Under the pieces are notes generated by a model. The model saw nothing but the letters and a program-made list of their open reading frames with translations. It ran no database searches and was not told the DNA's origin. A stretch of DNA of 64,000 bases from Leptodontidium sp. MPI-SDFR-AT-0119 (taxonomy: Eukaryota; Ascomycota; Leotiomycetes; Helotiales; Leptodontidiaceae), in contig JAHLEZ010000004.1 of assembly GCA_020726505.1 (NCBI GenBank), positions 2,604,001-2,668,000 of the forward strand, given 5' to 3'. This document shows positions 1 through 13,300 of the stretch, piece after piece (the stretch's first letter is position 1; each line of letters starts with the position of its first letter). Made by a program: the position numbers and the translations under genes.

Positions 1-3000
1 GGCCATTGCAACGATTGGCTTGACTGCTATTGGTGCAATCAGCGGCATTGGCGCAGGCATAGTGTTCTTTCTGTACCTGATAGCGCTAACTTCCTATCTT
101 ACCCTTCTTGCGACTCTGGCTAATTTCCAGTATCCTGGTTCTCCATTTAATTCTGGACGGCCAGTTATTGTTATGGTTATTCCATTTCTGTTTATCTCTC
201 CTATAATCACGATTTGGATACCCGACAAAGAAATTTTCATATACCTCGCTGTCATCTACACATTCATCATCCTCCTGGGTCTCGGTGTGCGCCACATCGG
301 ATCACTTTGGACCACCTGGTATTTGACCATTGAAAAGATTGGCGACCAGGAACTGCGAAAGTGGTATGTCGATACATACGTGGACGGAAATGAAGACACC
401 ATATCGACTCTGACTGAGCCTGGAGTGCTGAAGCTTGCGAGAGAGGCGATGATTAAGGATGTGAGGGGGGCTAGGAGGCGTTTTGGTGGAACTTCAAAGG
501 ACCCCAAGGTTCTTTCACTCGCCAAAAGCTATGATGCGACAATCTTCTTATTGGAGTGGTATGCTGGCTATTCTGGTACACCGCTTCCAATTCCATACTC
601 CTCAACATGGAATATGCAGACCAAGGTTGCTCTGCAGACATTGAAGCAGATACAAACGGGTATCCGCCTGCACAACGCATTCATACACTGGAGGCAGGCT
701 GGCGACGAGGTCAGTCGAGCTGTACTAGAAGATTGCAGGTCAAGCTAACCATTTAATATGTCGGATGCAATATCCTTTACTTCATCGTTGCATTGCTTGA
801 TAAGTGGAATGCACTTTTTGCTGGTGGACAGGTATTGGGGCTGTCGTCAATTGATAAACGCCATCGACTCCCAGTCGGATATGCGTTGGCATACTACTTG
901 ATTGGGGCAGTTCTGCTGGACTTGAACGCTGCAAAACTCCATAAGATGACTGCAAAGGGACAAAACATGCAGATCGGCGACATCTCAACGATACGTGAGG
1001 CAGTCAAGCGAGAAGTCCGAGCGAGGCGCTATCTGTACTGGACTATGCTTGGTCGGTATCTTCTATTTCACGTCTGGAGTTTGGCTGTTGCTTCTACTCT
1101 TCTTTGGGCATTCGACGGTACTCGAGAATCTACCTTGCTATTCTTGGCGTATGTGGTCGCTTACACAGGCTTGTTGTGGTATCAGGTAGGCTTCTCTTCT
1201 CATTCAGCTTCAGCGCTTACATTTTGGACAGTACACGAAAGTATTTTCTGGTCCTCGAAGTTTGAAGCCGCTGATTGTCGCCGTCTTAATTAGCATACCT
1301 CTAGGGCAGCTGGCCAGGCACTACTACCCCGAATACCTTCTTCGAGATGTGTTAGGTCTTGGGGTCGCCACATGGACAGCTGCGATATTGACACTGTATT
1401 ACGCGAGAATCAGGTCAAAAGCAGTACCAAAAGGGAGCGACTCTTCATCATCCGACTCTCAGTACAGCAACATCGCGCCGGAAGGTGTCTATCACGCATT
1501 CAGCAACCCAGGAAAAGACCTTTTATTGTCCCAGGATGAGCTTCGTATTATCTACCACAATCTTCAAGCACTAAGAGACGAGGAGCGCTACCAAGTAGAT
1601 CCACAGACGCATCCTGGCTTAGAGATCAAGTCGGTACTCTTGCATGCTCTCGGTTCCTACCGGGATCCTCGTGGATCATTATCGAAGTTCACTCTTGAGG
1701 CATTCCCAGAAGCTGCCGAGCTGTTGGAATTGGCTGCGTTTGCATTTGAGCGAGGCACAGTTATTATAGACTGCATTCCGATATCAGCGATGACCGATGG
1801 TCTTTTCGATGTGAAAGCCGTAGCTTTTGCTCACAATGGACACCTTCGAATTATTGTAGGTTGCGAGATGATGGATGTTCGCGAGCAGCAATCAAGCATT
1901 AGTAATTTTTGTCAAACGTACGTATATATCAAGAAAGAACCCGGGTGCATGGATTTTGTTCACTGACTTTGCAGTACTGCCGAGATTCTCATTCACGCCG
2001 TCGCTGAGAATCTGATGGGATTGAGCCATGACAGCGCGACTCTTGTCGAATCTCTTCTGGTTCTATCCCCCAGATCTCCCGTCATGAAATACTCTCCGGT
2101 TCCGAGCCGAATAAGAAACTACCTGGCCGTTTCAAAATGTTCATTTGAGGAGGCGCGGTCGCTGGCTCAGTTCTGCGAAGACCAAGCCTTTTAATTCTTA
2201 TCGCTTGGGTTCGATCCAGATATACACTGGGAGCATTTGCCCCGCGATATCCGAGAGCTGGTCATCAAAAGATGCAGTGGGCAAGAAGATCTACTCACTA
2301 GATCTCAACACGAGTGGCTCGTTTTCAACCAAGCGCACGGTATACCGATTTCAACTTTCCTTATGCGTTGCAACTTCGGAGCCTATGTTGCGATGTCAAA
2401 CAGAAAGCACGCTCTTGGAGCGAGAGATGAGACCATTGATGATAAACTGTATCACGAAGATAAACTAAATAATCTTGGCTTTCTCAGGGTCAAACCTCCC
2501 GTTGCAAGGTTTACTGCCAGGAAATTTCTCCGAAGCCTGAAAGTACCTTTCAGTGCCTCGTATCACAACCTCGGAATTTGGTTAAAACTCTTCGCTATTG
2601 CATTCGTGGCTGAGCCCGAATTTCAACGAGAATTGGACTGTGCTTTGAAAACATATCCTAGATTTCCTCGAGGTGCCATACTTTTCTTCGTAACTGGAGT
2701 CTGGAAGTACACCAAATTTCTGCAGGATCTTGTAATGCCCCTTTTCCTTCTCCATGGCCGGAAGAATGTTACTACACTATGGAATAGAATCGGAGGGACG
2801 ACAGTATCCTTGAAACGACAAAGAATCGCCATGGAGAATACCGACGGTCTTTCGACGGCATTTATTCGACCACGGTGTTTGGAGGACGGAACATTTGAGG
2901 TTCACCAGTATAGTGGAGATCTGGATAAGGAGCCCGACGAGAACTCCAAACTCCAGAGGATCAGCACATACAGCAAGTCCATGCTACTCCTCCGCCGAGA

Positions 3001-6000
3001 AGAGTATGCTTGGGCTAGCAAGTGCAACGTTTATGAGTATGAATATCACGCAGAAGATACTCCAAGGCGGAAGAGACTATCAAAGATTCAGAGCCACCGT
3101 TACCCGATGCTTCGAAAGTGTATCGAGGGGAAAAACGCGTTTGAGGAAGTGAACTTCAACTACCGTGGCCTCGTCCAAAGCGGATCCTACATTCTTCACG
3201 GCAGTCTAATCAGATTCAGCTGTCACTACCGGCAAGGCAGTAATTTCGATGATGAGCTTCTACGTGCGGAATTTGTTCTTCCGCATCTGACCTGTACGGT
3301 TTCCTGGTCTGCACCTCCGACTAGTCACCCAGAAAGATTGGATAAGTGGATTCCACATTCGCAGGTCATCGAGGCCACTTTCGTGCTTGGATCCGACGTT
3401 TACGAATGTCGCTGGAGCTATGATCATAAATTTCACCCAACCATACATACGACTCTCAACGGAGACGTCATCGAAACGCCACCAATAATACAGTGGGATC
3501 ATTTAGGAGTCCTGAAGAAGCCAACCAAATTCAGCTTCCATCATGACGATCCATTGATCAGCTTCAGGTCACTGAGACCTCATGCCATTCCACGATGGTT
3601 GGGTTTGAATACGCACCACAATCTCGTGTCTACGTCTCGGGCTCGATCGAAGCTTTGGAATGCATGGAAGAACACACCAGGTTTCGATGGAGTGATTGTG
3701 AGATGGCTCGACGAGAGATTATTGAGAAAAGAGCCTCTTCTACGTCCGTACTGGCGTAGACGTGATCGAGGAAACCTTGCTGGAGCAGAAGCGTTTCTGA
3801 GCGAGAATGCGGACGGAGTGTCAGCTGTCGTCGACCTGGACAGTTCAATATCTGGGTGGGCTCCGTTAGCAATCAAGATTGCAGACCTGCATAGCTTCGG
3901 CCAAGGCGGTGACGCTAACAGCCGTACGAGGTCTAAAGATCCTGATTTCGATAACGAAGGATTGCAAGTTCTCGCCGTGGACTCTGGAACTTGGCCAAAT
4001 GAAGGAGGTGGAGTGTCTGCGTGCCGTCGCGACATGATCAACAACCTTCGATCGGTCAATTGGCACATGATTGCGGAGTCGGCAAATGATTTTGGACTCC
4101 CAAAGCACCAGGTAATTGCTCAATATCATATGACTATGCAAAAGCATGCTAACTAATTTTTGAGACCGAGGTGAACGTTCGAAGCCTGAAGGTTATTCCG
4201 CTTTGGGGTCTTGACTTTCTCACGCCTACCCATGGCCTCCTTAAGGATCGATTAGACACCGAAGTAGAACATGTGCCCCGAGATGCAACCAAGGTGGATG
4301 TAGAGAGGAATTTCTTACCCATTCTCACAGCCCTCGTGAGGGGTGCCAGGACCAGCAACTTTACAAAGGCTGACCTTCTGCAAACAACGCGGGCTTTGGT
4401 CAATCTCAATACCTATTTTTCGGAAACTAAACATTGGGGCGCTATTTGGAACAGTAGAATAGTGAAGGATACTTGGCGAAGCTTATGGATATCTCAGGAT
4501 CTGGTTCGTACTCTTGCATTTACCTCAAGAACTTTCCCCAGGCTGACCTGTTACTAAGGTGAGCCCAACTCTGTCCGAGGGATGGTTCCAAACAGAAGTC
4601 CCCACAGTCGCTCAACTTGACGCCGCTCTGGAACTCTGGTATCGATACCTATTCATATTTTCAATACCGGTCCCCGATCGAATCCCAGCTATATTTCAGG
4701 CCTCACATCATAGCGTCAGTGCATCGTACGGCATTGTTTGCAAAGTGAAGCGGGGTTGTACCCTCCAAATCTGGGACCACGCGATCAGCTGGCGGGAGAC
4801 CAACTTATACCTCTCATCAGATCTCTGCAACATGGCACCTTTTGTACGGAACTCATTGCTAGGATTGATGCGAATCACCAGCCAATTGATCCTCCACCAC
4901 GCAGACACTATCCTCCCCTGTGCAGATTTTTTCAATCCGGGGTGGGAGATCGAAATCGGCACCAGCCAAGGGGCAATCGAGCACCGCAATACCTTCAAAC
5001 GAAAAATAGATCCAGTTGTCAATGTCAGTTTCCTGGCCCCTTTTAATTCTAGGACTAATGCCTCTTTTAGGGAATTCCTGACATGTCACAATTTGCACCC
5101 ATAAAAACAATTACCTCGAAACTGCCAACAGTCACTATGCTCTCGCATGTTTGGTACGCGAAGGACATCAAAACCGCCATTCTGTCTGCAGATATCATAG
5201 TCAATGAGTGGGGGTTCACAGACTACAGGCTGGATATATATGGGGCAATCGATAAAGCTCCATCATACTCGACAGATTGCTTCGAAATCATCGCATCAAA
5301 ATCCTTGCCACGATTCGTCGTGATGCGTGGAGAGGCAAATCCAATCACAGTGCTTGAAAAGACTTGGGTGTTTCTCAATTCCTCTATTTCCGAAGGGCTT
5401 CCACTCGCACTTGGCGAAGCTGCCCTCACAGGGGCCCCTGTTGTTTGTACGGATGTTGGAGCTTCTCTTCGTGTCCTGACAGATCCGGACACGGGAGCTC
5501 GATTCAGTGCTGTTGTTGCTCCGAATGATTCCCGGAATCTCGCACGAGCACAAATAAATTTCTTGGCCCTTCTCGATGAATGGGCACCATACGCGAATGA
5601 TCCAGAAGGATTCGTGGCTCCAACGATAGGCGATAAACCTACACCTGCAGTAGTGGAAGAGATAACTCGAAGGATGTACGCGAAGACTGAAGAAAGAAAA
5701 GCTGTGGGGATGAGAAGTAGAGACATTGTTCAGAAATCCTTTGGCGGAGAGCGTTATCTTCGAGAGCACGAGCAAATGCTCTGGATAGGAAAAGCAAGAT
5801 ATGAGCTCCTAAGGGCACCGAAGAGACCAAAACATCACGCCACAAGGCCATCAAATCAATCATTGCCGATTCCAAGTAACGTATGGGGCACCGCGAGTAT
5901 CAGTACACCGACACGGAGACCTATCCTCAGTTCAATTCAGAGCTCAAGCATGATTGCCCAGAGCATGCAAGCATCTACCCTCATGACACCTGGCATCAAA

Positions 6001-6174
6001 AGCTTGTTTGATGCCACGGGCTACTCCAAGGGTGGAAGTAAAGCATCGACACTGGCACAATCTGTCATTCATGTACAGCACGCGCCTGTCAAGAAAGCCA
6101 TGCCTGCGAGAGTCATCTTCATGACTAGAAATGCGGGGCACGAGACCGAGATATCATCGGTCAGGACGAGATGA
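1..6174 (+). pseudogene. GAG-type GT4 glycosyltransferase paralogue, 5' end outside window, probably a pseudogene
   Basis: Second copy of the large membrane glycosyltransferase at 25545-34879. The left edge falls in the multi-TM region, so the N-terminal part lies upstream. The visible part aligns from the fourth TM segment of the intact copy to its C-terminus, including the TGTWPNEGGGVSACR Rossmann start and the GT4 signature SISEGLPLALGEA with its E-x7-E pair. Inferred introns are 710-762 (acceptor defective), 1186-1231, 1918-1974, 4112-4164, 4504-4558 and 5024-5070; the stop is at 6172-6174. Two lesions are visible. TAA at 2192-2194 interrupts an otherwise continuous frame just before a conserved LGFD. 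The first intron has donor GTCAGT and branch CTAAC but no AG before the conserved CNILYFIVALLDKW exon; the next AG (803-804) would delete 13 residues. The rest is open, so inactivation is recent, or a weak alternative intron (about 2139-2219) removes the stop. Family call strong, pseudogene call moderate. Confidence 0.7.
2192..2194 (+). other. In-frame TAA nonsense codon in the GT4 paralogue
   Basis: The codon is in the same phase as the exon starting at 1975 and the long open stretch 2237-4111. Protein similarity to the intact paralogue continues on both sides (LGFD follows three codons later). No frameshift is needed to cross it. Confidence 0.85.
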
Positions 6175-6827
6175 CCTTCCCTCAATTTTCATTATTGTAT
6201 GTTACGCTGTTCTGCATTTCAAAGGTTACGTTTGCGAAATGTTCTATGCATGTATTACCGACTTTCTTTTCGTCAGAGCATAATCTCATTGCGATTGCTT
6301 TAGACCCATAGATCGACCATCCACACTTCTCAGGCTTGGATGTATGATTTTGGAGCAGACCAAATTCTCTTTGAAAGACATGTACCTCCCATCAATAATA
6401 GCATTTAGCTAAGAATTAAATCACATACCCCTCCAATCACCACTTGGAATCGTGGAGAGCAGGGCACGAAAGCGAACTCCCCTGCCAACAGGCTTCTGAT
6501 TTTGAACAGTTATTTCGATTGATCCTGACTGCCAAACCCGCATAAATTTTTCAAGTGAACATCGACAGACGGACGAAAAAGATGATTGTAGTTAACACAC
6601 CGAGGGGGCTAGGGGGAAGCTGACAAGTAAAACCCCTAGCTTGATCGAAGCCAGCTAGCAGCTAGCAGAAGACGGAGCCTTGCCATAACCTTTGTTGGTT
6701 GGCGAGTATTCGCACCAATCTGTCCCTCCAGTGAGGAAGCATGGTTCAATCAAGTAGCTTGTTTGAAGATGCCAACTGAAGCTAAGGGTTCTTTTTTGTA
6801 CACTTGTGTCCTTGTAGCAGCTGTATC

Positions 6828-6872
6828 ATCCAAGCGTCCATGATCCAAGCGTCCATGATCCAAGCATCCATG
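6828..6872. repeat. 15-bp tandem repeat, three units
   Basis: Three consecutive units of ATCCAAGCGTCCATG; the third differs by one base (GCG to GCA). It lies in the non-coding interval downstream of the GT4 paralogue. Confidence 0.9.
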
Positions 6873-8208
6873 GTCCAGGCTATCTCCAGGCGACGATGAG
6901 AGCGGAGCTCATGGAAGAGCCGAAGCTATTGCAGCCATCGAAGTCCATACATCTCCTGAGGCCTGTTGTGGTGATCCATCACGTATCTCCCGTGTTTCCC
7001 AAACACCAGTGGTATATAGTGAAGGTTTCCGAGCAAAGTGTTGTGATGGCTGTTTGCTTCCATTCTGTCCCCTAACCCTCAGCCAATGTCCCACCAACGT
7101 CTGCGCTGTCAAGCGTCTTTCCGGGCACGTCTACCCCAGGAGGAACAATTCCTAGCATCCACAAAACCCGATCCGAGTGCATATGCTGCGGTGTTCGGTG
7201 CTTGGTTCGTCCCGCGATGTTGAAGTCAAAATAGCCGAGTTCGAAAACACAGGCAACACTGCCTCGCCTGTTGCGGTCCCACGCCTGCGGGTAGTCGAGC
7301 ATGAAATAACCAGAACCATGGGGCGAACGATGGTTAAATATGTTCCGCTGTCGTCAGCCTCAAGCCACATTGCGGCCGTTACGGAGCTCTAAAACCTTCC
7401 AACGGAGCGTTTCGTGGGGTAGTCCGGAAGCATCGGATTCTGCATCCAATTCGAGACCTCTCTGACTGCGCCATTGAGCTCATCACCCCAAGTCTAGCTT
7501 TAAAGAATGAAAGGCTGAAGCTTGGCTCCAATGTCGATATGTGTTTTGCCTGTTGTGCTACGGTGAGCGTCGGTAGCGAGTTTGTGGGGCGTCGAAAATC
7601 TTTAGCTTCCTCTCACAGTATTGGTAGGAGCCCATTTCACGTTGTAAGCTTTGTTATGTTACGAATTCATTTCAGGTGTGTTTCTGGACCTGGAGAACGA
7701 ATGAGATGTTCGGGAGGGTGATCTTGGGGTTGATGCGGACTGGCAGCCAGCCACACAACAACAACCCAGGACTTGGAAATTCTGATCGCCTGATTTTTTG
7801 TTGAAGAGCAACGATGGCCCCAGGTAACCCTGGAGGCACTGAATATTTCGCAATCCGTTCTTACATCTGCCCCAAGAAGCCGAGGAGCCCGAAGTCAACG
7901 TTCAATAGGCAGGACTCTCATCAAGGCTGCCCGAACCCAGGGAGACTGACTTCATGAATTGTCTATTGAGTCCTTGACACATCCCGGATCCGGTTGCACG
8001 AAGATCCAACCAGCATTCTCTAGGTGCTTGTCAGCGAGACCGTAATGGAGGACGGTTCTCCAGACTGGATATTCTCCGAGCCTTACCCCCCTTCACTCCA
8101 TCCAAGTTGACAAAAAATTTCACCCCACGAACAGCAAGGCCAAATATGGAAATGTTCCTCGGATATGAAATAGCTAGACCTAGCAGTTGTCGTCAAATCC
8201 CGGGCATT

Positions 8209-8234
8209 GCATTATTGCAGTGCATTATTGCAGT
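8209..8234. repeat. 13-bp tandem repeat, two units
   Basis: Two exact head-to-tail units of GCATTATTGCAGT, followed by a partial third (GCATGG). Non-coding. Confidence 0.9.
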
Positions 8235-9059
8235 GCATGGTGGCAAGGACCTGTCATGAAGTGCTGTCAGGCCTTGCACTTCAACGGTATGCAAGCCTCG
8301 TTGACTGGGTTTGACTAGCATTGTGCTAACGAGATTATTAAATACTGCAAGACACCGATAGTTTGACTTTTATTGTCACACTCCAATGGTTACGCACCCG
8401 TCCGGTGCCGCTTTCGCCCAAGTGAATCGAAATTACAGTTCTTGTCCGCGGTTTTGGCTCCAGCAGAGGTGACACTTCGCCTTTATGGATCTCTGTTAGC
8501 TTCTATAATGTTCCCATCTGATTATCTTCTCAGGTTGGAGTGTACTGCCATACAGGGCATGTCGTTGTGGGGAGTGGAGGAGTCATTCGGACGGAGGGAT
8601 CCTTTGGATTGTGGACTCTCAGATGCGACGTCGAAATGAAGATATATTCAACACGTAAGTTTCAAATAAGGGGATGGAAGCCCGTTCGAGCTAAAACCTT
8701 TTGCGAGATATCACGCCTATTGGATTCAACAACAACATCCTTATCAGGAAGATGCATAAACACGAAGATAAGGAGTTTCATTCCCCGTCCTGAGACTAGT
8801 GCAACTCGCTTAGAGGCAAGCTAGCTCATTCCTTCCCCACCTCGTATCTCACGATCAACTTCCTCACTCCAACAACCTCAAATATCATCGCATCCCCAGA
8901 GATTATTGGTCCGACAGAGCGTCAATATAAATTACGTTTATATTAGACAACAGCTATTACCGAGGATATACATGTCAACATTCGAGCGACAAGGCCATCA
9001 GCACCAGCTCCAAGGGCTTTACAACAAACGCAACAGATTACAACGCTACCAGGCGCCGA

Positions 9060-10367
9060 TCAGGCCAGGACCGACTCTCTCTTTTGATGATCCAAGAAAT
9101 TCATGATGTCTTTACAGCATGTCTCCAGCGACTTCTGTGTCTTCCACCCGAGTTCGATCTCCGCCCTTCGCGGCATGGCAACACACGATCCTACATCGCC
9201 CTCGCGACGCGGTTCCTTGCGCAAAGGGATCTTCGTTGACGAGACTGCTTCTAAAGCACGAACAACTTCATACACCGATGACCCCGTCCCGCTGCCTAGA
9301 TTGTAGGTTCGGAAACCCTTGGGCACACGGCCAGCCGATGCCGAAGAGAGGGCCGCGACGTGACCGCAAGCCAAATCTGTCACGTGGATGAAGTCTCGTA
9401 CTGCCGTTCCATCTGGGGTGGGATAGTCTGTGCCGAATACGTTGAGAGACTCCGAGACCCCCATCATGACTCTCACAACCACAGGCATGAGATTTGTTGG
9501 AATGCCTTTGGGATCTTCACCGAGGAGCCCGGATTCGTCACATCCAACAGGGTTGAAGTAGCGCAAGGCGAGGATGGTCCACTCTGGGTCTGCGAGGGCA
9601 AGATCAGAAAGAATGGATTCACACATCCATTTTGATCTTCCGTATGGGTTGGTGAGGCCAGAGCAGCCGCCTTCAGTTGTTCTTGTGGCGCCATCATGGT
9701 CGATGAAGGACTCAGTCTGATGTGTGCAATGCTCTTCCCGTAGGGGGACTCCGGAGTTTGCAGTCGTACCGTAGACTGTCGCCGAGGAGGAGAAAACGAA
9801 AGTTTTGATGTTGAAGTCGCTCAGAACAGAACAGAACTCGATCATTCCGGCTACGTTGTTGGCATAGTATTTGAGAGGATTCGAAATACTTTCAGAAACC
9901 GACTTGTATGCAGCAAAATGGATCACACCTTTGATCGATGACTGCATGGGCGATCCTTCAGTGTCACCGTCGTGCAAGCTTGCAGGCTTGACATATTGAC
10001 TAAGAATCTCCCTGATGGCCGTTTCGTCCCGGTAGTCTGCTTCGCACAACCGCATCAAGGGTGTTGGTTGGGATCGTTTATCATGGTACTTGGTCGCAAG
10101 AGTCGAAATTCTCTCATACACGGTTCGAAAAGAATTACTGAGGTTATCGACGATCAAGATATTGTGTCCTGCTTTCAACAATTCTAGGCAGGTATGACTT
10201 CCGATATAGCCAAGGCCACCCACAACAAGGATAAAATCTGGGTCCGGCCGCCACACATCATTGAAGTTCTGATCGAAGAGAACTGATCTGTTGGTAGCTG
10301 GTGTATCGATGTCTGATATCGAGCTGCGAAGCGAGCGACTGGGACTGTTCAACTCTGAGTTTGACAT
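9060..10367 (-). CDS. uge3: UDP-glucose/UDP-GlcNAc 4-epimerase, GAG cluster type
   Basis: Intronless gene of 435 residues. It interconverts UDP-glucose and UDP-galactose; the Uge3-type enzymes of GAG clusters also act on UDP-GlcNAc/UDP-GalNAc, supplying both sugars of the polymer. An extended short-chain-dehydrogenase fold is clear: NAD-binding GxxGxxG at residues 50-56 (VVGGLGYIGSH), the VFSSSATVYG strand near 191-200 that supplies catalytic Ser/Thr, and the catalytic YxxxK pair Y242/K246 in NPYGRSK. About 45 residues precede the Rossmann fold, longer than in bacterial GalE, with no obvious targeting signal; the enzyme should be cytosolic. The start is the first ATG in a frame that opens directly upstream. 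It is convergent with the GT4 paralogue and co-oriented with agd3 some 9 kb upstream. The epimerase call is firm; uge3 rather than the Leloir GAL10-type paralogue is inferred from the neighbourhood. Confidence 0.9.
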   Translation of the reverse strand: MSNSELNSPSRSLRSSISDIDTPATNRSVLFDQNFNDVWRPDPDFILVVGGLGYIGSHTCLELLKAGHNILIVDNLSNSFRTVYERISTLATKYHDKRSQPTPLMRLCEADYRDETAIREILSQYVKPASLHDGDTEGSPMQSSIKGVIHFAAYKSVSESISNPLKYYANNVAGMIEFCSVLSDFNIKTFVFSSSATVYGTTANSGVPLREEHCTHQTESFIDHDGATRTTEGGCSGLTNPYGRSKWMCESILSDLALADPEWTILALRYFNPVGCDESGLLGEDPKGIPTNLMPVVVRVMMGVSESLNVFGTDYPTPDGTAVRDFIHVTDLACGHVAALSSASAGRVPKGFRTYNLGSGTGSSVYEVVRALEAVSSTKIPLRKEPRREGDVGSCVAMPRRAEIELGWKTQKSLETCCKDIMNFLDHQKRESVLA

Positions 10368-13300
10368 GTCGATGTGTGTTTTTGCGTATCTGATAAAGCG
10401 AGGGGCGGGGGATTCAGTGAGTGATCTTCCTGTGATTGTCAGGTCTTGAAGCAGGGTACAGGAGGACGACGGTCTTTACATACTTGTTGTGATTGGATTA
10501 GGACTGAAGATCGTTTGATCTGGCTTGTGCAAGGCACATGAGGCTCGGGCCAGCCTTCTAATTGAATCATCAGAGAGTCCGTTTCATTCAAGCGGAAGAC
10601 CAGAGGAGTCCGTCGAGGTCAAGGAGCTTACCGCAAATTTCTTCCCGTTCCACAATTTTGAGAGAGCTGTTCGTGCTTTCAACGGACCGCAGTTCATGTC
10701 GTTTACTGTCTTGGCTTTTCTTACTTGCGTCGAGTTCAAATTTTCAATATTGCGCTTGTTTCTATGGAGCGCTGCGCTTTCTTCAGACGATTCACGGCAT
10801 ACGGAATATATTTCTCCTGCCCATTTATGCCAAGAGGCGCGGGCTTATTGCACTTCATGACTTGGTTGCTTGCAAGTTTTGCAATATCTTCTTTTGGACC
10901 CTGATGTCGGCGGCCGTAGTGGATAATGTGGTGCCACCCTAGCATCCATTGTTCCTGGGCAGGTTCGCTCCAAGGAAGGGTAGTAAGTCAATGCTCCTCT
11001 GGCTCTCCAGGGGGCCCTGGTTCTTTTCCAAACTTACCATGTCAAACTTGGTCTGAGTACTTCAGCTAACAGCGACTTGGAGAACACGAGTGTGTTTGTC
11101 ATGTTTAAAGCTCATGGCCGCTGGCAGCACCATTGCGCCCTAGCTGAGAATCCTGCAAGGAGAAAGAAGGTCGAGATGTTTCGATTCGACTCAAAGAGCT
11201 CACAGTGCCAACGCAAAGTTTGGTAAACTATTGACTCCGAGCCACGAAGCCATAAGCAGGGTTTGGAAGGGATCTGTTGTCTGCTGGCGATTGAGCATGG
11301 CAAGCAAGCAAGAGAATTTTGCCGCTTTGATCCCCGTTTAGGCAATATCAGGGGAAATATTGCTCGGGCTAAAGCAGCAACGCTTTTCCCGGCCGATAAA
11401 GCAGCAAGCAATGTCGCTTAGCGCTATGCACGCCCCTCGTCATGGCGATGCAAGATCAGATAATCGCCATCCCGATTCCAGTTTTCGTCACTCTTGGCAC
11501 GGTGAAACTCTTCCTGATAAAATGTCTTCGTTGTTTTGTATGATTGGATGTCACTTCATGTCTTCTGTCTTAGCTTCTCGTTCCCTCCTCAGCTCCTGGC
11601 CTGTGATCGTTCTACACGTGGGTGTGTTACTGTGCAAGGGCCGGTGCCTTGGAGTCCTTGGAGCTTGGGTCTCTGAAATGTTCCTTTGCTCCGTTGCTCG
11701 GCAGATCAAGATTCAAGACCCAGCCGAGCCGATCGACTTCCAAGCTATTTTCGGCAAAGTTCTATTTTGGGCAATCTTTGGAAGCTGGATGGCAGAGCCG
11801 CACGCATAGGATGCTTTGCAGGTTTTCATTTTTGCCTTTTGGTCTGCATGTTTAGCTGGTTGTACAGTATCTTGATTCTTGAAGTCTAAGCGCACGGGCT
11901 GGGAATGCTCGAGTGTGTGCTATTAGTGTCACAGGAAGTCTTCTGACGTGATTTCGGACGAGTCCAGTGGCAGTTTCTGCAATGACCGAAGTCGATTTGC
12001 GGGTAACAGAAAACACGCTCCTGCAGCAAGAAAAGACAAAACCAAGGCATGGAAGCGACCGAGACGGCTAACTGTATCAGGATGCCTAACCGTATGCCCG
12101 TTGGAGTACCGCCGCAGCAGATTTACACCACCGCTGTTGGAAGACAGTAAGATGTTTATCTTCTGGTCTGCAAAATCGGATGGAAGGTTTACAAACTTGC
12201 ATGTTGTGTAGCTAAAGGTGGCCCAGTGAGCGATTTTGACAGCGGGGACGGGCCCGTCGAATAATTTCGTGAGACCCAAGAGTCAACGAAGAACGGAGCA
12301 AAAGTCCTATCCCTGCCCTGGTCCCTGCCAGGCTGCTGGTCTGCTTTAGACTTCAGTCTAGATGCACTAGCATGCCCCTGCCCAGCACCATTCTCCCTTG
12401 TGCTTCATCAATCATCGCATCGCACCGCACGTCTGATCTAGCGACTGAAAGCTCCATGCTTTATTTAGCTACTAGAGCCAAACTATCCAAGCGTTATGTT
12501 TGCAGGGATGGACCAACGAAACCAGTGGACAAACAGCGTGAGAATTCCATCGCCAGGTAAGCCAATAGGGAGAGCTGGATCGGCCATGTAGCGTCGGTGT
12601 GTGTGCTGGTGAGGCTCGTATTTATGCAAGTCAGATGCGGGTAGGGCTTGGCGGAGAGGGGGATCTTGGTTGGGTCAGTAGAGTGGCGTTGTGGGGTTAC
12701 CAGGGACGGTTGTTGGGATCAAGGAGTCGGGAGAAAAGAAGAAGAAAAGTTTCTCTCGTTGTTTCGTTTCTTTGGTTGGTGGGATGATGGAGAGAGATGC
12801 ATGTTTTGCTATTTTTGTGGGGGCGAAGGTCCAAAGAGAAAGCATATCCTGTTAGTGATAGTTGTGATGGTGATTTCGCTCTTGAAATTCCTCTTTTGGG
12901 GATGGATGGATGTTTTCTTGCGTTCTGCAATGCAATGCGTCGGGAGAGGGGGTGGCATGGGATGGGATGGTTTGCGGCCTTGACTTTGAAGACCTGTCAA
13001 GCAAGATCTCGATCATGTCGAGAAACAAGCTGGTCTACGGATGGAAATGAATACGAGGTGAGTCTAAGAATCAGGTACGTACCAATGCACACTCCACTCC
13101 AGGTACGGAGGTACAGACGGTACTTCGGTACTTTTCACTTCTACTTTCACTCTGTATCAGGCCATTGTTTGTAATAACACCTACCAGCGTCTGACTTACA
13201 GCACGTTATTTCATTTTTCATATCGAGATATTAACGTCTACTAAGCAAGCAAAATTAGCTCATCACGCCTTCGTGGCTTTCGTTCGTTCGTCCGTCCGTG

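Larger units (their letters stand above)
6175..9059. other. Intergenic region between convergent GT4 paralogue and uge3
   Basis: I see no gene here. ORFs on both strands are short, overlap each other and have no recognisable motif. The stretch holds two short tandem repeats, listed separately, and presumably the 3' untranslated regions of both neighbours. In some GAG clusters the glycosidase genes lie next to uge3, but I could not recognise a remnant of them. Confidence 0.5.

Noticed and set aside
1..6174. Retroposed (intronless) origin of the GT4 paralogue
   Set aside because: Copy 1 lacks all introns of the intact copy but has six of its own at other positions, so a processed-copy origin is not supported.
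8373..8824. Two overlapping plus ORFs (88 and 94 residues) before uge3
   Set aside because: Different frames, no motif, no promoter or splice context; treated as chance.
11360..11809. 149-residue ORF in the gene-free stretch
   Set aside because: Low-complexity, Ser/Cys-rich composition without family signature; overlaps other ORFs of similar quality.
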